From contig JAJYPD010000010.1 in assembly GCA_021795715.1 (NCBI GenBank), forward strand, positions 1-60,679: 60,679 bases of DNA. Reading direction: 5' to 3'. Numbering within the stretch: the stretch's first letter is position 1; each line of letters begins with the position of its first letter. Source of the DNA: Pseudomonadota bacterium (GTDB lineage Bacteria > Pseudomonadota > Gammaproteobacteria > Acidiferrobacterales > Acidiferrobacteraceae). The notes under the pieces were generated by a model that was given only the letters and a program-made list of their open reading frames with translations, searched no databases and was not told the DNA's origin. Made by a program: the position numbers and the translations under genes. This document shows positions 16,921-26,232 of this stretch, piece after piece.

Positions 16921-17904
16921 ATGACCGACGAACCCAAGACACCACCGCCCACTCGCCCCCGGCGCTCGCCCGCTGGCGGACTGGCCCTGCTTTTGTCGCT
17001 GATCACGCTGATCGGACTCGGCTATCTGTGGTACCTGCTCGGCTACCAGGACCGCATCCTGGGCATCCCTGTCGCGCAGCGGCTCACGGCGATCGAACGC
17101 GCCCATACCGGTGTCGAGCGCAAGCTCACGGCCCTCGGCGTGCGCCAGACCATCGCCGACGAACGGCTGCAGCGTCTGCGCAGGGACGTCCGCCAGCTGA
17201 GCACGGCCGGTCAGCACGCACAGCGCTTCGGTGTGCGCGAAGCCGAGGATCTCCTCCTCATGGCCGGCGACCGCCTGCATTTTGACCACAACGTCCCGCT
17301 TGCGCTCGACGCCTTGCGCGAGGCCGACCACGATCTGGCCCGCGAGCGTGACCCGCGCCTGCTGGCGGTGCGCCAGGCGATCGCCGATGAAATCGTCGAA
17401 GTGCGCGCACTGTCGCACGCACACACCGCATCCGCGGCGCTGAGACTGGTGGCCCTGGCCCACGCCGTCGACAAACTGCCCTTGAGCGTGCCGGCCCATT
17501 TTGCGCCACCGGCGGCGGGCAAGCCGGCAAGCGTTCCGCAAAACTTCTGGGCACGCGCCTGGGACGGTTTGCGCCGCGACATGCTGCGCCTGATCCGGAT
17601 CCGCAAGGAACCGGCCCCCGAGCGCATCCTGCTTGCGCCAAAGCGCCAGTATTTCCTGCGCCAGAATCTGAAGCTGCGGCTTTATGCTGCAGAGCTCGCC
17701 CTGCTCGACCACGATCCCGCAGCCGCCCGCGCCAACCTCGACGCGACGCAACGCTGGGTGCGCCGGTACTTCGCCACCGGGCATGCGTCCGTTGCGGCGT
17801 TCCTTGGGGAAGTGGCCAGCCTGCGTACAAGGACCGCGGCCGTCAAATGGCCGCCGCTGGACCGCGCCCTTGTCTTGTTGCGCCAGATCAAGGACCACCC
17901 ATGA
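16921..17904 (+). CDS. hemX: HemX-like inner membrane protein
   Basis: 327 residues: a Pro-rich cytoplasmic N-terminus, one membrane segment at about 25-43 (GLALLLSLITLIGLGYLWYLL), a coiled region, and a large soluble helical domain. This matches HemX of gammaproteobacteria, often labelled uroporphyrinogen methyltransferase but lacking a SAM-methyltransferase motif, as here. ATG 16921 was chosen because it precedes the short charged N-terminus; the longer frame runs back into hemD. Its stop overlaps the hemY start (ATGA). Role in tetrapyrrole metabolism is inferred from synteny. Confidence 0.88.
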   Translation: MTDEPKTPPPTRPRRSPAGGLALLLSLITLIGLGYLWYLLGYQDRILGIPVAQRLTAIERAHTGVERKLTALGVRQTIADERLQRLRRDVRQLSTAGQHAQRFGVREAEDLLLMAGDRLHFDHNVPLALDALREADHDLARERDPRLLAVRQAIADEIVEVRALSHAHTASAALRLVALAHAVDKLPLSVPAHFAPPAAGKPASVPQNFWARAWDGLRRDMLRLIRIRKEPAPERILLAPKRQYFLRQNLKLRLYAAELALLDHDPAAARANLDATQRWVRRYFATGHASVAAFLGEVASLRTRTAAVKWPPLDRALVLLRQIKDHP

Positions 17905-19085
17905 GGACACTGACCGGTGTCATCATTTTGCTGCTGGTCACGGCCGGCGCGACCTTGCTCGCCATGCACAACCCAGGCTATGTCCTGATCGAGCGCGCGC
18001 CCTACAGCATCGAAATGCCGCTTACGCTTTTTGCCGTGCTGCTCGTCACGACGGTGGCCCTCTTGTACTTCTCGATCCACGTCGTCCTGCGCGTGCTGCA
18101 CATTCCGCGCGCCGTCAGCCTGTGGCGCCTGGACCGGCGGGTGCGGCTGCTCCAGCGGGCGCTGCACGACGGCCTGGTCAAGATCGTCGAAGGCGATTAC
18201 GCCGCCGCCGAAAAGGAACTGATCGGCGACTTCAAGGCCGACAGCGTTCCCGGCGTGCACTATCTCGCCGCCGCCTACGCGGCACAGGCGCAAAACCAGA
18301 ACGAACGCCGCGATGAATACCTGAGCCGGGCCCAGTCGATGCGCGGACTCACGCTGGCAACGGGTCTTTTGCAAAGCCACCTGTATGCCATGGGCCGCGA
18401 GTACGAGCGGTCTCTTGCCACGCTCACGGCGCTGCGGGTCGCCCATCCTGGCAACCGGACCGTGCTGCAGGAACTGGCCAAGCGCGCGCGGGCACTGAAG
18501 GACTGGACTGCCATCACCCAGATCATCCCGGAACTGCGCCGCCACAAGGCGCTCGAGCCGGCGGAAATAGACAGCCTCGAACTGGATGCCCACCGCGAAC
18601 TGCTGACCGCCGCGCTCGGTACCGGTCCGGGCTGGGAGAACGCGTTTCGCACCCTGCCGAAATCACTGCGCCACCACCCCGTCGTCGTCGCGCTGCAGGC
18701 CCGCGGGCTCACCCAGAGCGGCGAGATGCGTCGCGCGGAATCCCTGCTCATACCCGCCCTCGAACACACCCCGCACGAAGCCTTGTTTGCCGCCTATGGC
18801 GATCTGCGCAGCGCCGATCCGCTGCGGGCCTTGTCGCAGGCGGAGAGCTGGCTGATCGCCGCACCGGAAAGCCCGGCGCTGCTCGTCGCGCTCGCCAAAC
18901 TGGCGGTTGCGGCCCAACTGCCCGGCAAGGCGCGCGAATACGCAGACCGGGTGAGCCATCTCGAATCCACGCGCGAAACCTTCGTGCAGCTGGTCGGTTT
19001 GATGGACCAGCTCGGCGACACCGGCAAGGCCGCTGAATATTGCCGACGCAGCCTGAAGCTCGGCCGGCGCGCAGCCGCATCCTAA
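17901..19085 (+). CDS. hemY: HemY TPR-containing inner membrane protein
   Basis: 394 residues with two N-terminal membrane segments (about 2-20 and 40-62) and a long helical TPR-like region. The HemY_N signature is visible: MHNPGYVLIERAPYSIEMPL and the RVLHIPRAVSLWRLDRR segment. It is not protoporphyrinogen oxidase despite the shared name. It shares the operon with hemC, hemD and hemX (4-base overlap). The 3' end faces the convergent CDF gene 38 bases away; I see no clear terminator between them. Confidence 0.88.
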   Translation: MRTLTGVIILLLVTAGATLLAMHNPGYVLIERAPYSIEMPLTLFAVLLVTTVALLYFSIHVVLRVLHIPRAVSLWRLDRRVRLLQRALHDGLVKIVEGDYAAAEKELIGDFKADSVPGVHYLAAAYAAQAQNQNERRDEYLSRAQSMRGLTLATGLLQSHLYAMGREYERSLATLTALRVAHPGNRTVLQELAKRARALKDWTAITQIIPELRRHKALEPAEIDSLELDAHRELLTAALGTGPGWENAFRTLPKSLRHHPVVVALQARGLTQSGEMRRAESLLIPALEHTPHEALFAAYGDLRSADPLRALSQAESWLIAAPESPALLVALAKLAVAAQLPGKAREYADRVSHLESTRETFVQLVGLMDQLGDTGKAAEYCRRSLKLGRRAAAS

Positions 19086-19123
19086 GGCATGAGACGCCGG
19101 CTGCGCGGTGGGCGCCGCCTGCC

Positions 19124-20086
19124 CTAGGAGTGCTGATGGATGGGGATGACGCGGCCCTGGTGATGCGGCAGATTCAGGATCTCCGGCTGCACCGTGACAT
19201 GAGCGATGCCAAACTCATGGAGGAGGGTGTTTTGCAGCGTGGTCAGCAGATCCGTCCAGTCGGTGCCGCGCTGGACCACCACATGGGCTGACAGCGCGGG
19301 CGTCCCCGACGACAAGGTCCAGATGTGCAGGTCGTGCACCGACACGACTCCGGGAATCTCCGCCATGCGCCGCCCCACCGTGGGCAGATCGAGATGCTCG
19401 GGCACGCCCTCCATGAGGATATGGACCACCTCGCGCAGCAACCGCAACGTCGAATAGAGGATCAGAAGGCCGATGACGAGCGACAGGATCGGATCGATCG
19501 GCATCCAGCCCGTGTAATAGATGACCGCGCCCGCCATCAGGGCCGCCGCCGAACCGACCAGATCCCCGAGGACGTGAAGAATCGCGCTGCGCGTGTTCAG
19601 GCTGCGTGCTTCGTGGCTCAGCGCCAGCACCACGCCGATGTTGACGACGATGCCGCCTGCGGCCACCGCCATGACCACGGCGCCGGCCACCGGCCGGGGG
19701 TGCTGCAGGCGCGCGATCGCCTCCACGGTGATGGCCGTGACCACCGCAAGCAGGATGAGGCCGTTGGCGAGCGCGGCGAGGATTTCGGTGCGCGCAAGCC
19801 CGTATGAGTGGCGCGCCGACGGCGGCCGCCGGGCAAGCCACGAGGCAAAGAGCGCCAGGGCGAGCGCCAGCGTATCCGAAAACATGTGGCCCGCATCGCT
19901 TAGCAAGGCGAGCGAATGGGCCCACAGGCCGGCAAACGCCTCGCAGGCCGCAAACAGGAGCGTCAAGCCCAGACCGACCTGAAATCCGCGGCCGTTGGCC
20001 GCGCGCGGCGGATGATGGTGTCCCTCATGCGCCGGATCGGCGTCATGGGCGTGATCGTGCATCTGATACCAATGGGAATCGCTCAC
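19124..20086 (-). CDS. Cation diffusion facilitator (CzcD/ZitB type)
   Basis: 320 residues. A His/Asp-rich N-terminus (MHDHAHDADPAHEGHHHPP after the start) is followed by six membrane helices and a C-terminal cytoplasmic domain. Metal-site residues appear in TM2 (LLSDAGHMFSDT) and TM5 (HVLGDLVGSA), the HD/HD pattern of zinc-type CDF exporters. GTG 20086 was preferred over the internal ATG 20062 because GGAGAG lies 7 bases before it. It lies 129 bases downstream of the flavoreductase gene on the same strand. Substrate probably Zn2+, Cd2+ or Co2+. Confidence 0.9.
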   Translation of the reverse strand: MSDSHWYQMHDHAHDADPAHEGHHHPPRAANGRGFQVGLGLTLLFAACEAFAGLWAHSLALLSDAGHMFSDTLALALALFASWLARRPPSARHSYGLARTEILAALANGLILLAVVTAITVEAIARLQHPRPVAGAVVMAVAAGGIVVNIGVVLALSHEARSLNTRSAILHVLGDLVGSAAALMAGAVIYYTGWMPIDPILSLVIGLLILYSTLRLLREVVHILMEGVPEHLDLPTVGRRMAEIPGVVSVHDLHIWTLSSGTPALSAHVVVQRGTDWTDLLTTLQNTLLHEFGIAHVTVQPEILNLPHHQGRVIPIHQHS

Positions 20087-20215
20087 ACACTGTCTCTCCG
20101 CGGCGCACTCAAGGGCGGACGCCTCGCGCCCGCGCCAACCCGCCGGCACCGCCACCGGGGCCAGGGAAGATCCATTGGACACAAGCCCGGCCGACAAGAC
20201 AAGACGGCACGCCCT

Positions 20216-21262
20216 TTAGCCGGGATCGCGGGCGTATTCGAAGGCGTCATAATAGAGGCGGTCGTCCGGCAGTCCCGCCTTCTGGAACGCCTGACGGGCC
20301 GCTTCGATCATCTGCGGCGGTCCGCAGGCATACACCTCGTGTCCGCTTAAGTCGGCATAGTCTTCCACCACGGCCGTGTGCACATAGCCCACGCGCCCTT
20401 CCCAATGGTCGTCCACGCCCGGCTGCGACAACACGGGCGTATAGCGGAAATTGGCGTGTGTGCGCACCCACTGTGGCGGCAGCTCGGGCAGATAGAGGTC
20501 GGTGCGGGCGCGCACGCCCCAGTACAGATGAAAAGAGCGCGTGCTGTGGGTGCGGAATGCGTGCTCGAGAAGGGCCTTCATCGGCGCAAAACCGGTGCCG
20601 CCGGCAACCAGGATGACCGGCCGCGCGGCATCGTCCTCCCGCAGGAAAAACGTACCGAGCGGCCCCTCGAGGCGCACGAGCGCCCGCTCCTGCATCGATT
20701 CGAACACATGCCCCGAGAACAGGCCGCCTGGCACATGCCGGATATGCAGCTCGAGCAATTCATCCTCCTCCGGCGCATTGGCGAGCGAGAACCCGCGCCG
20801 CCGCCCGTCTTTGAGCAGGATGTCGATGTACTGCCCCGCCAGATACTGCAGGCGCTCGTTTTGCGGCAGCTTCAGCATCAGCCGCATGACGTCAGGGGCG
20901 AGGCGCTCGAGGCGCACGACCCGCGCCGGCAGCGTCTTGATGACGATATCCTTGGCGGCGCCGATCTCGCGCGCCTCGATGACGACGGCCGTCTGCGGCA
21001 CCGCGCGGCAAAACAGCGCCCAACCGGCCTGCCGGTCGGCCTCGGTCAGGGCCTTCGCCTCATAGTCGCCCAACGTGACGTCGCCCTCCAGCACCCGTCC
21101 CTTGCAGGTGCCGCACGCCCCATTGCGGCAGCTGTAGGGCAGCCGGAACCCTTCTCTCAAGGCCGCCTCGAGAATGGTCTCTCCGGGCAATGTCTCGAAC
21201 TCGTGCCCGCTTGGCTCAATGCGCACTTTCACCTTCAACCCCCCAGCAGCAAAGGGATGCAT
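20216..21262 (-). CDS. [2Fe-2S] ferredoxin-NAD(P)H flavoreductase
   Basis: 348 residues in three domains: an N-terminal plant-type ferredoxin with cluster ligands C45, C50, C53 and C85 (YSCRNGACGTCKG); an FAD domain with RGFSLAN; and an NAD(P) domain with GGTGFAPMKALLEH and a C-terminal YACGPPQM. This matches the CDP-6-deoxy-glucoseen reductase-like/AscD group, also similar to oxygenase reductase components. The electron acceptor is not encoded beside it. ATG 21262 is used, but ribosome-binding signals are weak and starts nearer LKVKVRIEP are possible. Confidence 0.87.
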   Translation of the reverse strand: MHPFAAGGLKVKVRIEPSGHEFETLPGETILEAALREGFRLPYSCRNGACGTCKGRVLEGDVTLGDYEAKALTEADRQAGWALFCRAVPQTAVVIEAREIGAAKDIVIKTLPARVVRLERLAPDVMRLMLKLPQNERLQYLAGQYIDILLKDGRRRGFSLANAPEEDELLELHIRHVPGGLFSGHVFESMQERALVRLEGPLGTFFLREDDAARPVILVAGGTGFAPMKALLEHAFRTHSTRSFHLYWGVRARTDLYLPELPPQWVRTHANFRYTPVLSQPGVDDHWEGRVGYVHTAVVEDYADLSGHEVYACGPPQMIEAARQAFQKAGLPDDRLYYDAFEYARDPG

Positions 21263-21364
21263 TGTCGCCAAAAGGCGTCTTTTGCGAAAGGGTGCCCCCG
21301 TTCGATCGGCCGCGCCCGCCGGCCGGCGCGGATCACGGGGGGCGCGGCCGCCGCTTTGCATACA

Positions 21365-21380
21365 TTCCATATATACGGAA
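21365..21380. promoter_or_regulatory. 16-bp near-perfect palindrome in divergent intergenic region
   Basis: TTCCATATATACGGAA has arms TTCC/GGAA around an alternating AT core, with one mismatched symmetric pair. It is an AT-rich island in very GC-rich DNA, between the divergent flavoreductase (start 21262) and the ABC operon promoter (21427). It could be an operator or the -10 region of the minus-strand gene. Confidence 0.4.
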
Positions 21381-21426
21381 ATGAGGCAAGGGCGCGGGGC
21401 GGACGCACCGGGCGCGGGCGGGTGCG

Positions 21427-21455
21427 TTGACAAAACGCCCCCGGCAGCCTTTAAT
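21427..21455 (+). promoter_or_regulatory. Near-consensus sigma70 promoter of the ABC/mutM operon
   Basis: TTGACA (21427-21432, perfect -35), 17-base spacer, TTTAAT (21450-21455, five of six at -10). The predicted start of transcription is near 21462, about 32 bases before the ABC ATPase ATG at 21494. It is the best sigma70 match I found in the window. Confidence 0.8.
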
Positions 21456-21493
21456 GCCCGCATGACGGTCCCGACCACAAGACCCCCCCTCGC

Positions 21494-22429
21494 ATGAACG
21501 GCCAGGTCCTCGTCGAAGTCGAAGGCGTCAGCCGCTTCTATGGGAAGACTGCGGCGGTCGCCGATGTCAGCTTTCTGATCCGGCGCGGTGAGGTGCTGGG
21601 CTTCCTTGGCCCAAACGGCGCAGGCAAGACGACCACCATGCAGATGCTAAGCGGCAACCTCGCGCCGAGCCGGGGGCGCGTCAGCATCGCCGGATGCGAC
21701 CTCCTCGAAAATCCGACCCGCGCAAAAAGGCATATCGGTTATCTGCCCGAGAATCCGCCGCTCTACCGGGAACTCACGGTGGATGAATTTCTGGATTTCT
21801 GCGCGGCGCTGCATGGGCTGTCCGGAAAGGACAGGAAGGCCGCCCGCGAGCGCGCCAAGACACGCTGCGGACTCACCGAGGTCGGACGCCGCCTGACCGG
21901 TCATCTGTCGAAAGGCTACCAGCAGCGCACCGGACTTGCGCAGGCGATCATCCACAATCCGGATGTGATCATCCTCGATGAGCCGACCGTCGGTCTGGAT
22001 CCCATCCAGATGCGCGAGATCCGCAGTCTCATCCGTGAACTCGGGCGCGAACATGCGGTCATTCTGTCGACGCACATCCTGCCGGAGGTGCGGGCGAGCT
22101 GTGATCGCGTGCAGATCATCAACCGCGGACGGTTGGTCCTGAATGAAAGCATCCAGGATCTCGATCGCCGCATGCAGTCGTCGGTGCTCGCCGTCACCTT
22201 CAGACGGCCGCCCGCGCCGGAGGCGCTGGCGGCGCTGCCTGGAGTGGGCGCCGTCACGGCGGAAGGCGAGACGCGCTTTAAGCTTTTCCATGACCCGGCG
22301 GCGGACCCGACCGAAGCGCTCATCAAGCTCGCCACCGACAAGGAATGGGGCATATACGAGATCAGTCCCGAGCGCCAGTCACTGGAGGCGCTTTTCGTCG
22401 AATTGACCGGACAGGCAGGTGAAGCATGA
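21494..22429 (+). CDS. ABC transporter ATP-binding protein (GldA-like)
   Basis: 311-residue ABC ATPase: Walker A GPNGAGKTT (39-47), signature region LSKGYQQRTGLAQ, Walker B VIILDEPTVGLDP, H-loop STHILPE. The C-terminal ~80 residues form an extra domain typical of ABC-2 exporters. With the following permease, GldG-like and DUF4340 genes it forms the set found in gliding bacteria and in many non-gliding proteobacteria; substrate unknown. Ribosome-binding signal is poor despite the strong promoter. The stop overlaps the permease start (ATGA). Confidence 0.9.
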   Translation: MNGQVLVEVEGVSRFYGKTAAVADVSFLIRRGEVLGFLGPNGAGKTTTMQMLSGNLAPSRGRVSIAGCDLLENPTRAKRHIGYLPENPPLYRELTVDEFLDFCAALHGLSGKDRKAARERAKTRCGLTEVGRRLTGHLSKGYQQRTGLAQAIIHNPDVIILDEPTVGLDPIQMREIRSLIRELGREHAVILSTHILPEVRASCDRVQIINRGRLVLNESIQDLDRRMQSSVLAVTFRRPPAPEALAALPGVGAVTAEGETRFKLFHDPAADPTEALIKLATDKEWGIYEISPERQSLEALFVELTGQAGEA

Positions 22430-23178
22430 TGTTTGTCATAGCGCGACGGGAACTGCGCAGCCTGTTCCTGTCCCCCCTGGCGTGGATGATCCTCGCCATC
22501 GTGCAGCTCATCATGGGCTTTTTGTTCCTGAGCCACGTCAACATTTTCCTCAGCGTGGCGCCGAAACTGCCCCTGATCCATGACGCGCCCGGCCTGACCG
22601 GACTGGTCGCGGCGCCGACGCTTGGCAACGCCGCCGTACTGATGCTCTTGATCGCGCCGATCATGACCATGCGCGTGGTCGCCGAAGAGCGGCGCAATCA
22701 CACGCTGACGCTGCTCTACACGGCACCGGTGTCGCGGCTGACCATCGTGCTCGGCAAATATCTGGGCATCCTCTCCTTCTTCCTGATCCTCATCGCCCTC
22801 ATCGTCCTCATGCCGCTGTCTTTGCTCGTCGGCGGCCATTTGGATTTCGGCATGCTCGCCTGCGGCGTGCTCGGCCTGATTTTGCTCGTCATGGCGTTCG
22901 CGGCCGTGGGGGTTTTCATGTCGACGCTGACCAGCCACCCCACGCTGGCCGCCATCAGCACGTTCGGCGTGCTGTTCCTTTTCTGGATCATCGACTGGGC
23001 CGGCCGGGGCCACGGCGCCGGGGGGGCGGCGGTCGCCTATCTGTCGGCACTCAATCACTACGAGCCGTTTCTGCGCGGCCTGTTCGACACATCGGCGCTC
23101 GCCTACTATCTGATCGTGACGGCGGCATTCCTTGGCCTGGGCGTGCGGCGGCTCGATGCCGACCGCGTGGGGGCCTGA
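22426..23178 (+). CDS. ABC-2 type permease (GldF-like)
   Basis: 250 residues with six predicted membrane segments and the ABC-2 pattern: N-terminal VIARRELRSLFLSPLAW, then the large TM1-TM2 loop, and MRVVAEERRNHTLTLLYTAPVSRLTIVLGKYLG. It is the membrane subunit for the upstream ATPase, with a 4-base overlap. GldF-type permeases act with a GldG auxiliary protein, which follows 4 bases later. Confidence 0.88.
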   Translation: MMFVIARRELRSLFLSPLAWMILAIVQLIMGFLFLSHVNIFLSVAPKLPLIHDAPGLTGLVAAPTLGNAAVLMLLIAPIMTMRVVAEERRNHTLTLLYTAPVSRLTIVLGKYLGILSFFLILIALIVLMPLSLLVGGHLDFGMLACGVLGLILLVMAFAAVGVFMSTLTSHPTLAAISTFGVLFLFWIIDWAGRGHGAGGAAVAYLSALNHYEPFLRGLFDTSALAYYLIVTAAFLGLGVRRLDADRVGA

Positions 23179-23182
23179 CCCG

Positions 23183-24508
23183 ATGTCGGCGCGCCGCAAT
23201 CTGATCGCCGCCAACCTCGGCTTCATGGCACTGTGGCTTGCGGTCATGGGGCTTGGCCTCTACACCACGCACCGCTTCCGCTACGAGGCGGACTGGACGG
23301 TCACCGGCCGCAACAGTCTCGCCCCGCCCAGTCTGACCGTGGTGCGGCAGCTGAAAGGACCGGTCTTCATCCAGGCGTTCGCACCGCCGGGCACCACCCG
23401 CCACGCAATCCGCGTACTGATCGGCCAGTACCAGCGCGTCAACGGCGCCATCCATCTGCAGTTCATCGACCCCAACAAGCATCCGGGGGCCGTCCGCCGC
23501 AACAACATCAGTTACAACGGGGAATTGCGCATCCGGTATGGCCACCGCCAGGCGACGGTTGTCACCCCCAGCCAAAGCGCCATCACCAACACCTTGTTCA
23601 GCCTCGAACGCACGGGCCTGCGCAATCTGGTGTTCCTGGCCGGCAACGGCGAACGCAGTCCCCTCGACACGGCGCCTTATGGCCTGTCGGCCTGGGCCGG
23701 GGAGCTGCGCGACCGGGGATTCACCGTCAGCACACACAACATAGGTGACGGCCCGCTGCCCCAGCCGGGCACCGCGGTGGTGGTCATCGCCGACCCACGC
23801 AGCCGCTTTTTGCCCGGCGAAGTCGCGCGGCTCACCGGGTATGTGCAGGCCGGCGGCAATCTCATCTGGCTGCTCGAACCTGGCCACGTCGAGGGACTGA
23901 CACCGCTCGCCCAGACGCTCGGCCTGCGCGTCGCGCCCGGTTTTCTTGTGGATCCGGCCTCCTCGCTGCTCACCGGAGACATGCCGAACTTCATCACCGT
24001 CGATCATTATCCGGCCGTGGGCCCGGTCCACGACATGCATCTCATCACCGTCTTTCCGACGGCTGCAGCCCTCACGCTCAAGCCGCAGGGTCCGTTCCGG
24101 AAAGCGGCGATTTTGCGCACCGCCGGCAGTGCCTGGCTGCAGAGCGCGCCTCTGGGCAACGTCATCACACCCCCCCGCGGCGGAAAGTCCCGTCCGTATG
24201 TGCTGGGCGCGACCTTCACCCAGACAAAAGGGACGCAGACCAGCCGCGCCGTGGTGATCGGCGACAGCGACTTTGCCGCCAACACCTACCTCGGCGAGGG
24301 CGGCAACCTCGCGCTCGCCATGAACATCGCCAACTGGGTGGCGAACGACGAAGCCTTCATCAACATGCCCAACCGGACGTCGCCGGATCTCACGTTGCGC
24401 CTGTCACAAGATGAGCTGTCGGTCATCGCCTTCGGTTTCATGGTCGTGCTGCCGCTCGTGTTCGCCGGCAACGGCATTCTGGTCTGGTGGCGGAGACGGA
24501 ATCGCTAA
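23183..24508 (+). CDS. GldG-like ABC auxiliary substrate-binding protein
   Basis: 441 residues. An N-terminal membrane segment (LGFMALWLAVMGLGLYTT) is followed by an ABC_transp_aux domain (TGRNSLAPPSLTVVRQLKGPVFIQAF, YQRVNGAIHLQFIDPNKHPG, VVVIADPRSRFLPGEVARLTGYVQAGGNLIWLLEPG). A C-terminal membrane segment (VIAFGFMVVLPLVFAGNGILVWW) anchors the other end, so the central domain is periplasmic. ATG 23183 is used; upstream codons overlap the permease. It matches the GldG/DUF4350 group in topology. Confidence 0.85.
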   Translation: MSARRNLIAANLGFMALWLAVMGLGLYTTHRFRYEADWTVTGRNSLAPPSLTVVRQLKGPVFIQAFAPPGTTRHAIRVLIGQYQRVNGAIHLQFIDPNKHPGAVRRNNISYNGELRIRYGHRQATVVTPSQSAITNTLFSLERTGLRNLVFLAGNGERSPLDTAPYGLSAWAGELRDRGFTVSTHNIGDGPLPQPGTAVVVIADPRSRFLPGEVARLTGYVQAGGNLIWLLEPGHVEGLTPLAQTLGLRVAPGFLVDPASSLLTGDMPNFITVDHYPAVGPVHDMHLITVFPTAAALTLKPQGPFRKAAILRTAGSAWLQSAPLGNVITPPRGGKSRPYVLGATFTQTKGTQTSRAVVIGDSDFAANTYLGEGGNLALAMNIANWVANDEAFINMPNRTSPDLTLRLSQDELSVIAFGFMVVLPLVFAGNGILVWWRRRNR

Positions 24509-25366
24509 ATGCGCAAGCGCTGGATCATCAATCTGGTTTTGTTGATGGCAGCCGGAGTTCTGGTGGCCACGCTTTGGTCGAATCCGCGCCCGCACGCAGC
24601 GCCCCTGCCAAAGCTCACATCCCTAAAGCCCGGGGCGGTCACGCGGCTGACTTTGCAGCGCACCGGCCATCCGACCATCCGTCTTGTCCGCGACGCCCAT
24701 GGCCACTGGCGGCTCACCGCACCCTTCGCGGCACGGGCCGATCGCTTTCGCGCCGCCGCCGTGGCCGACATCGCCGGCGCCACCGTGCAGGATCACTTCG
24801 CGGCGCCGGCCGACCTCGCCCGCTACGGCCTGGCCTCCCCGCGCGCGGTTTTGCGCCTCAATGGCGTGACCATCCAAATTGGCGCACGCCATCCGCTGGC
24901 GCCGCTGCGCTACGTTCTTATCGGCCATACCGTGGACCTGATTTCGGCCGAGACCGTGCACCCGGCGCGCCTCACTGTAGACAGCTTCCTGTCGACGCGC
25001 CTGCTTGGCCGCCACATCCACGCGCGCGCTTTCCTGATGCCGGCCTTCACCGTGGCGCGCGTAAAGGGCATCTGGCGCCTGACACCGGCGTCGAGCCGCA
25101 TCTCCAACGATCATATCAACAGCTTCGTCGACAAATGGCGCTACGCGCGGGCCCTGCAAGTGACGCGCTACCACGGCGGCGAGCCGGTTCTCGGTCGCGT
25201 CACCATCCGTTACGAAAAGCGGGCCGGCAACCGGCTCCAGCATGGCCTTTTGCATATCGACATCCTCGCGACGACACCCGAGGTCGTTTTGCTCAGGCCC
25301 CGGGAACGGCTGGCCTACCACTTCCCGCAGGAGATCGGCGAGCGGATGCTGCACATCGCGCCCTGA
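24509..25366 (+). CDS. DUF4340 domain protein of the Gld-like ABC operon
   Basis: 285 residues with one N-terminal membrane anchor (IINLVLLMAAGVLVATLW) and a periplasmic beta-rich domain with the DUF4340 pattern: ITRLTLQR-like strand, DAHGHWRLTAPF, DLARYGLASPRAVLRLNGV and VDLISAETVH. DUF4340 proteins regularly follow GldG-like genes, as here, and are thought to work with the exporter. It begins directly after the GldG-like stop and overlaps mutM by one base. Confidence 0.85.
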   Translation: MRKRWIINLVLLMAAGVLVATLWSNPRPHAAPLPKLTSLKPGAVTRLTLQRTGHPTIRLVRDAHGHWRLTAPFAARADRFRAAAVADIAGATVQDHFAAPADLARYGLASPRAVLRLNGVTIQIGARHPLAPLRYVLIGHTVDLISAETVHPARLTVDSFLSTRLLGRHIHARAFLMPAFTVARVKGIWRLTPASSRISNDHINSFVDKWRYARALQVTRYHGGEPVLGRVTIRYEKRAGNRLQHGLLHIDILATTPEVVLLRPRERLAYHFPQEIGERMLHIAP

Positions 25367-26181
25367 TGCCGGAACTGCCCGAAGTCGAAACAACCCGCCG
25401 CGGCCTCATGCCCCACGTGAATGGGCGGCGGATCACCAGCGTAACCATCCGCGAACCGCGCCTGCGCTGGACGGTCCCCGCCACATTGGCCCGCGAGGTG
25501 CGCGGACAGCGCATAGAGACCATTACGCGCCGCGGCAAATATCTGCTGTTTGCGCTGGACGACGGCGGCTGCCTCATCATCCATCTCGGCATGTCGGGCA
25601 GCTTGCGCCTGGTGGACAGAGACTGCGCCGCCGGCCGCCACGAACCCTTCGACATCGGCCTGGATTCTGGAATGAATCTGCGCCTGCGCGACCCGCGGCG
25701 CTTCGGGGCCCTCCTCTGGACACGGGATGCGCGCAACCATGCGCTTTTGAAGGATCTTGGTCCCGAACCGCTCGATGGCGTGCTCGCCGGTGACTACCTC
25801 TACGACGCGTCGCGCAGACGTTCGATCGCGGTCCGCGATTTCCTCATGAACAGCCACGTCATCGCCGGCATCGGCAACATTTATGCCAACGAGGCCCTGT
25901 CGGTCGCGGGCATCGATCCGCGCCGGGCCGCCGGCCGCATTGGACGAGACCGTTACAGTCGCCTATCATATGCGTTGATCAAGGTTCTCGAGAGCGCAAT
26001 CGCCCAGGGCGGCACGACCCTGCGGGATTTTGCAGGCAGCGATGGGCAGCCCGGCTATTTTCAGCAAGCCTTGCGTGTGTACGGGCGCGAAAGGGAGCCT
26101 TGCCCGGACTGCGGCGCGCCGATCGTACGGCAAACACTGTCCGGCCGGAGCTGCTTTTTCTGCCGGCACTGCCAGCACTAA
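25366..26181 (+). CDS. mutM: Formamidopyrimidine-DNA glycosylase (Fpg/MutM)
   Basis: Excises 8-oxoguanine and formamidopyrimidines and cleaves the DNA strand. 271 residues. The N-terminus PELPEVETTRRGL provides the catalytic Pro (residue 2 before Met removal) and Glu. IIHLGMSGSLRL follows, then the H2TH region with NSHVIAGIGNIYANEAL. The C-terminal zinc finger is CPDC...CFFCRHC. ATG 25366 overlaps the DUF4340 stop (TGATG). Last gene of the ABC operon; a 51-base gap precedes the dynamin gene. Confidence 0.97.
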   Translation: MPELPEVETTRRGLMPHVNGRRITSVTIREPRLRWTVPATLAREVRGQRIETITRRGKYLLFALDDGGCLIIHLGMSGSLRLVDRDCAAGRHEPFDIGLDSGMNLRLRDPRRFGALLWTRDARNHALLKDLGPEPLDGVLAGDYLYDASRRRSIAVRDFLMNSHVIAGIGNIYANEALSVAGIDPRRAAGRIGRDRYSRLSYALIKVLESAIAQGGTTLRDFAGSDGQPGYFQQALRVYGREREPCPDCGAPIVRQTLSGRSCFFCRHCQH

Positions 26182-26232
26182 AGAGGGGCCACTGACGCAC
26201 GCGCTGCGGGGTCTCTCATAACAGGGGGTTCC

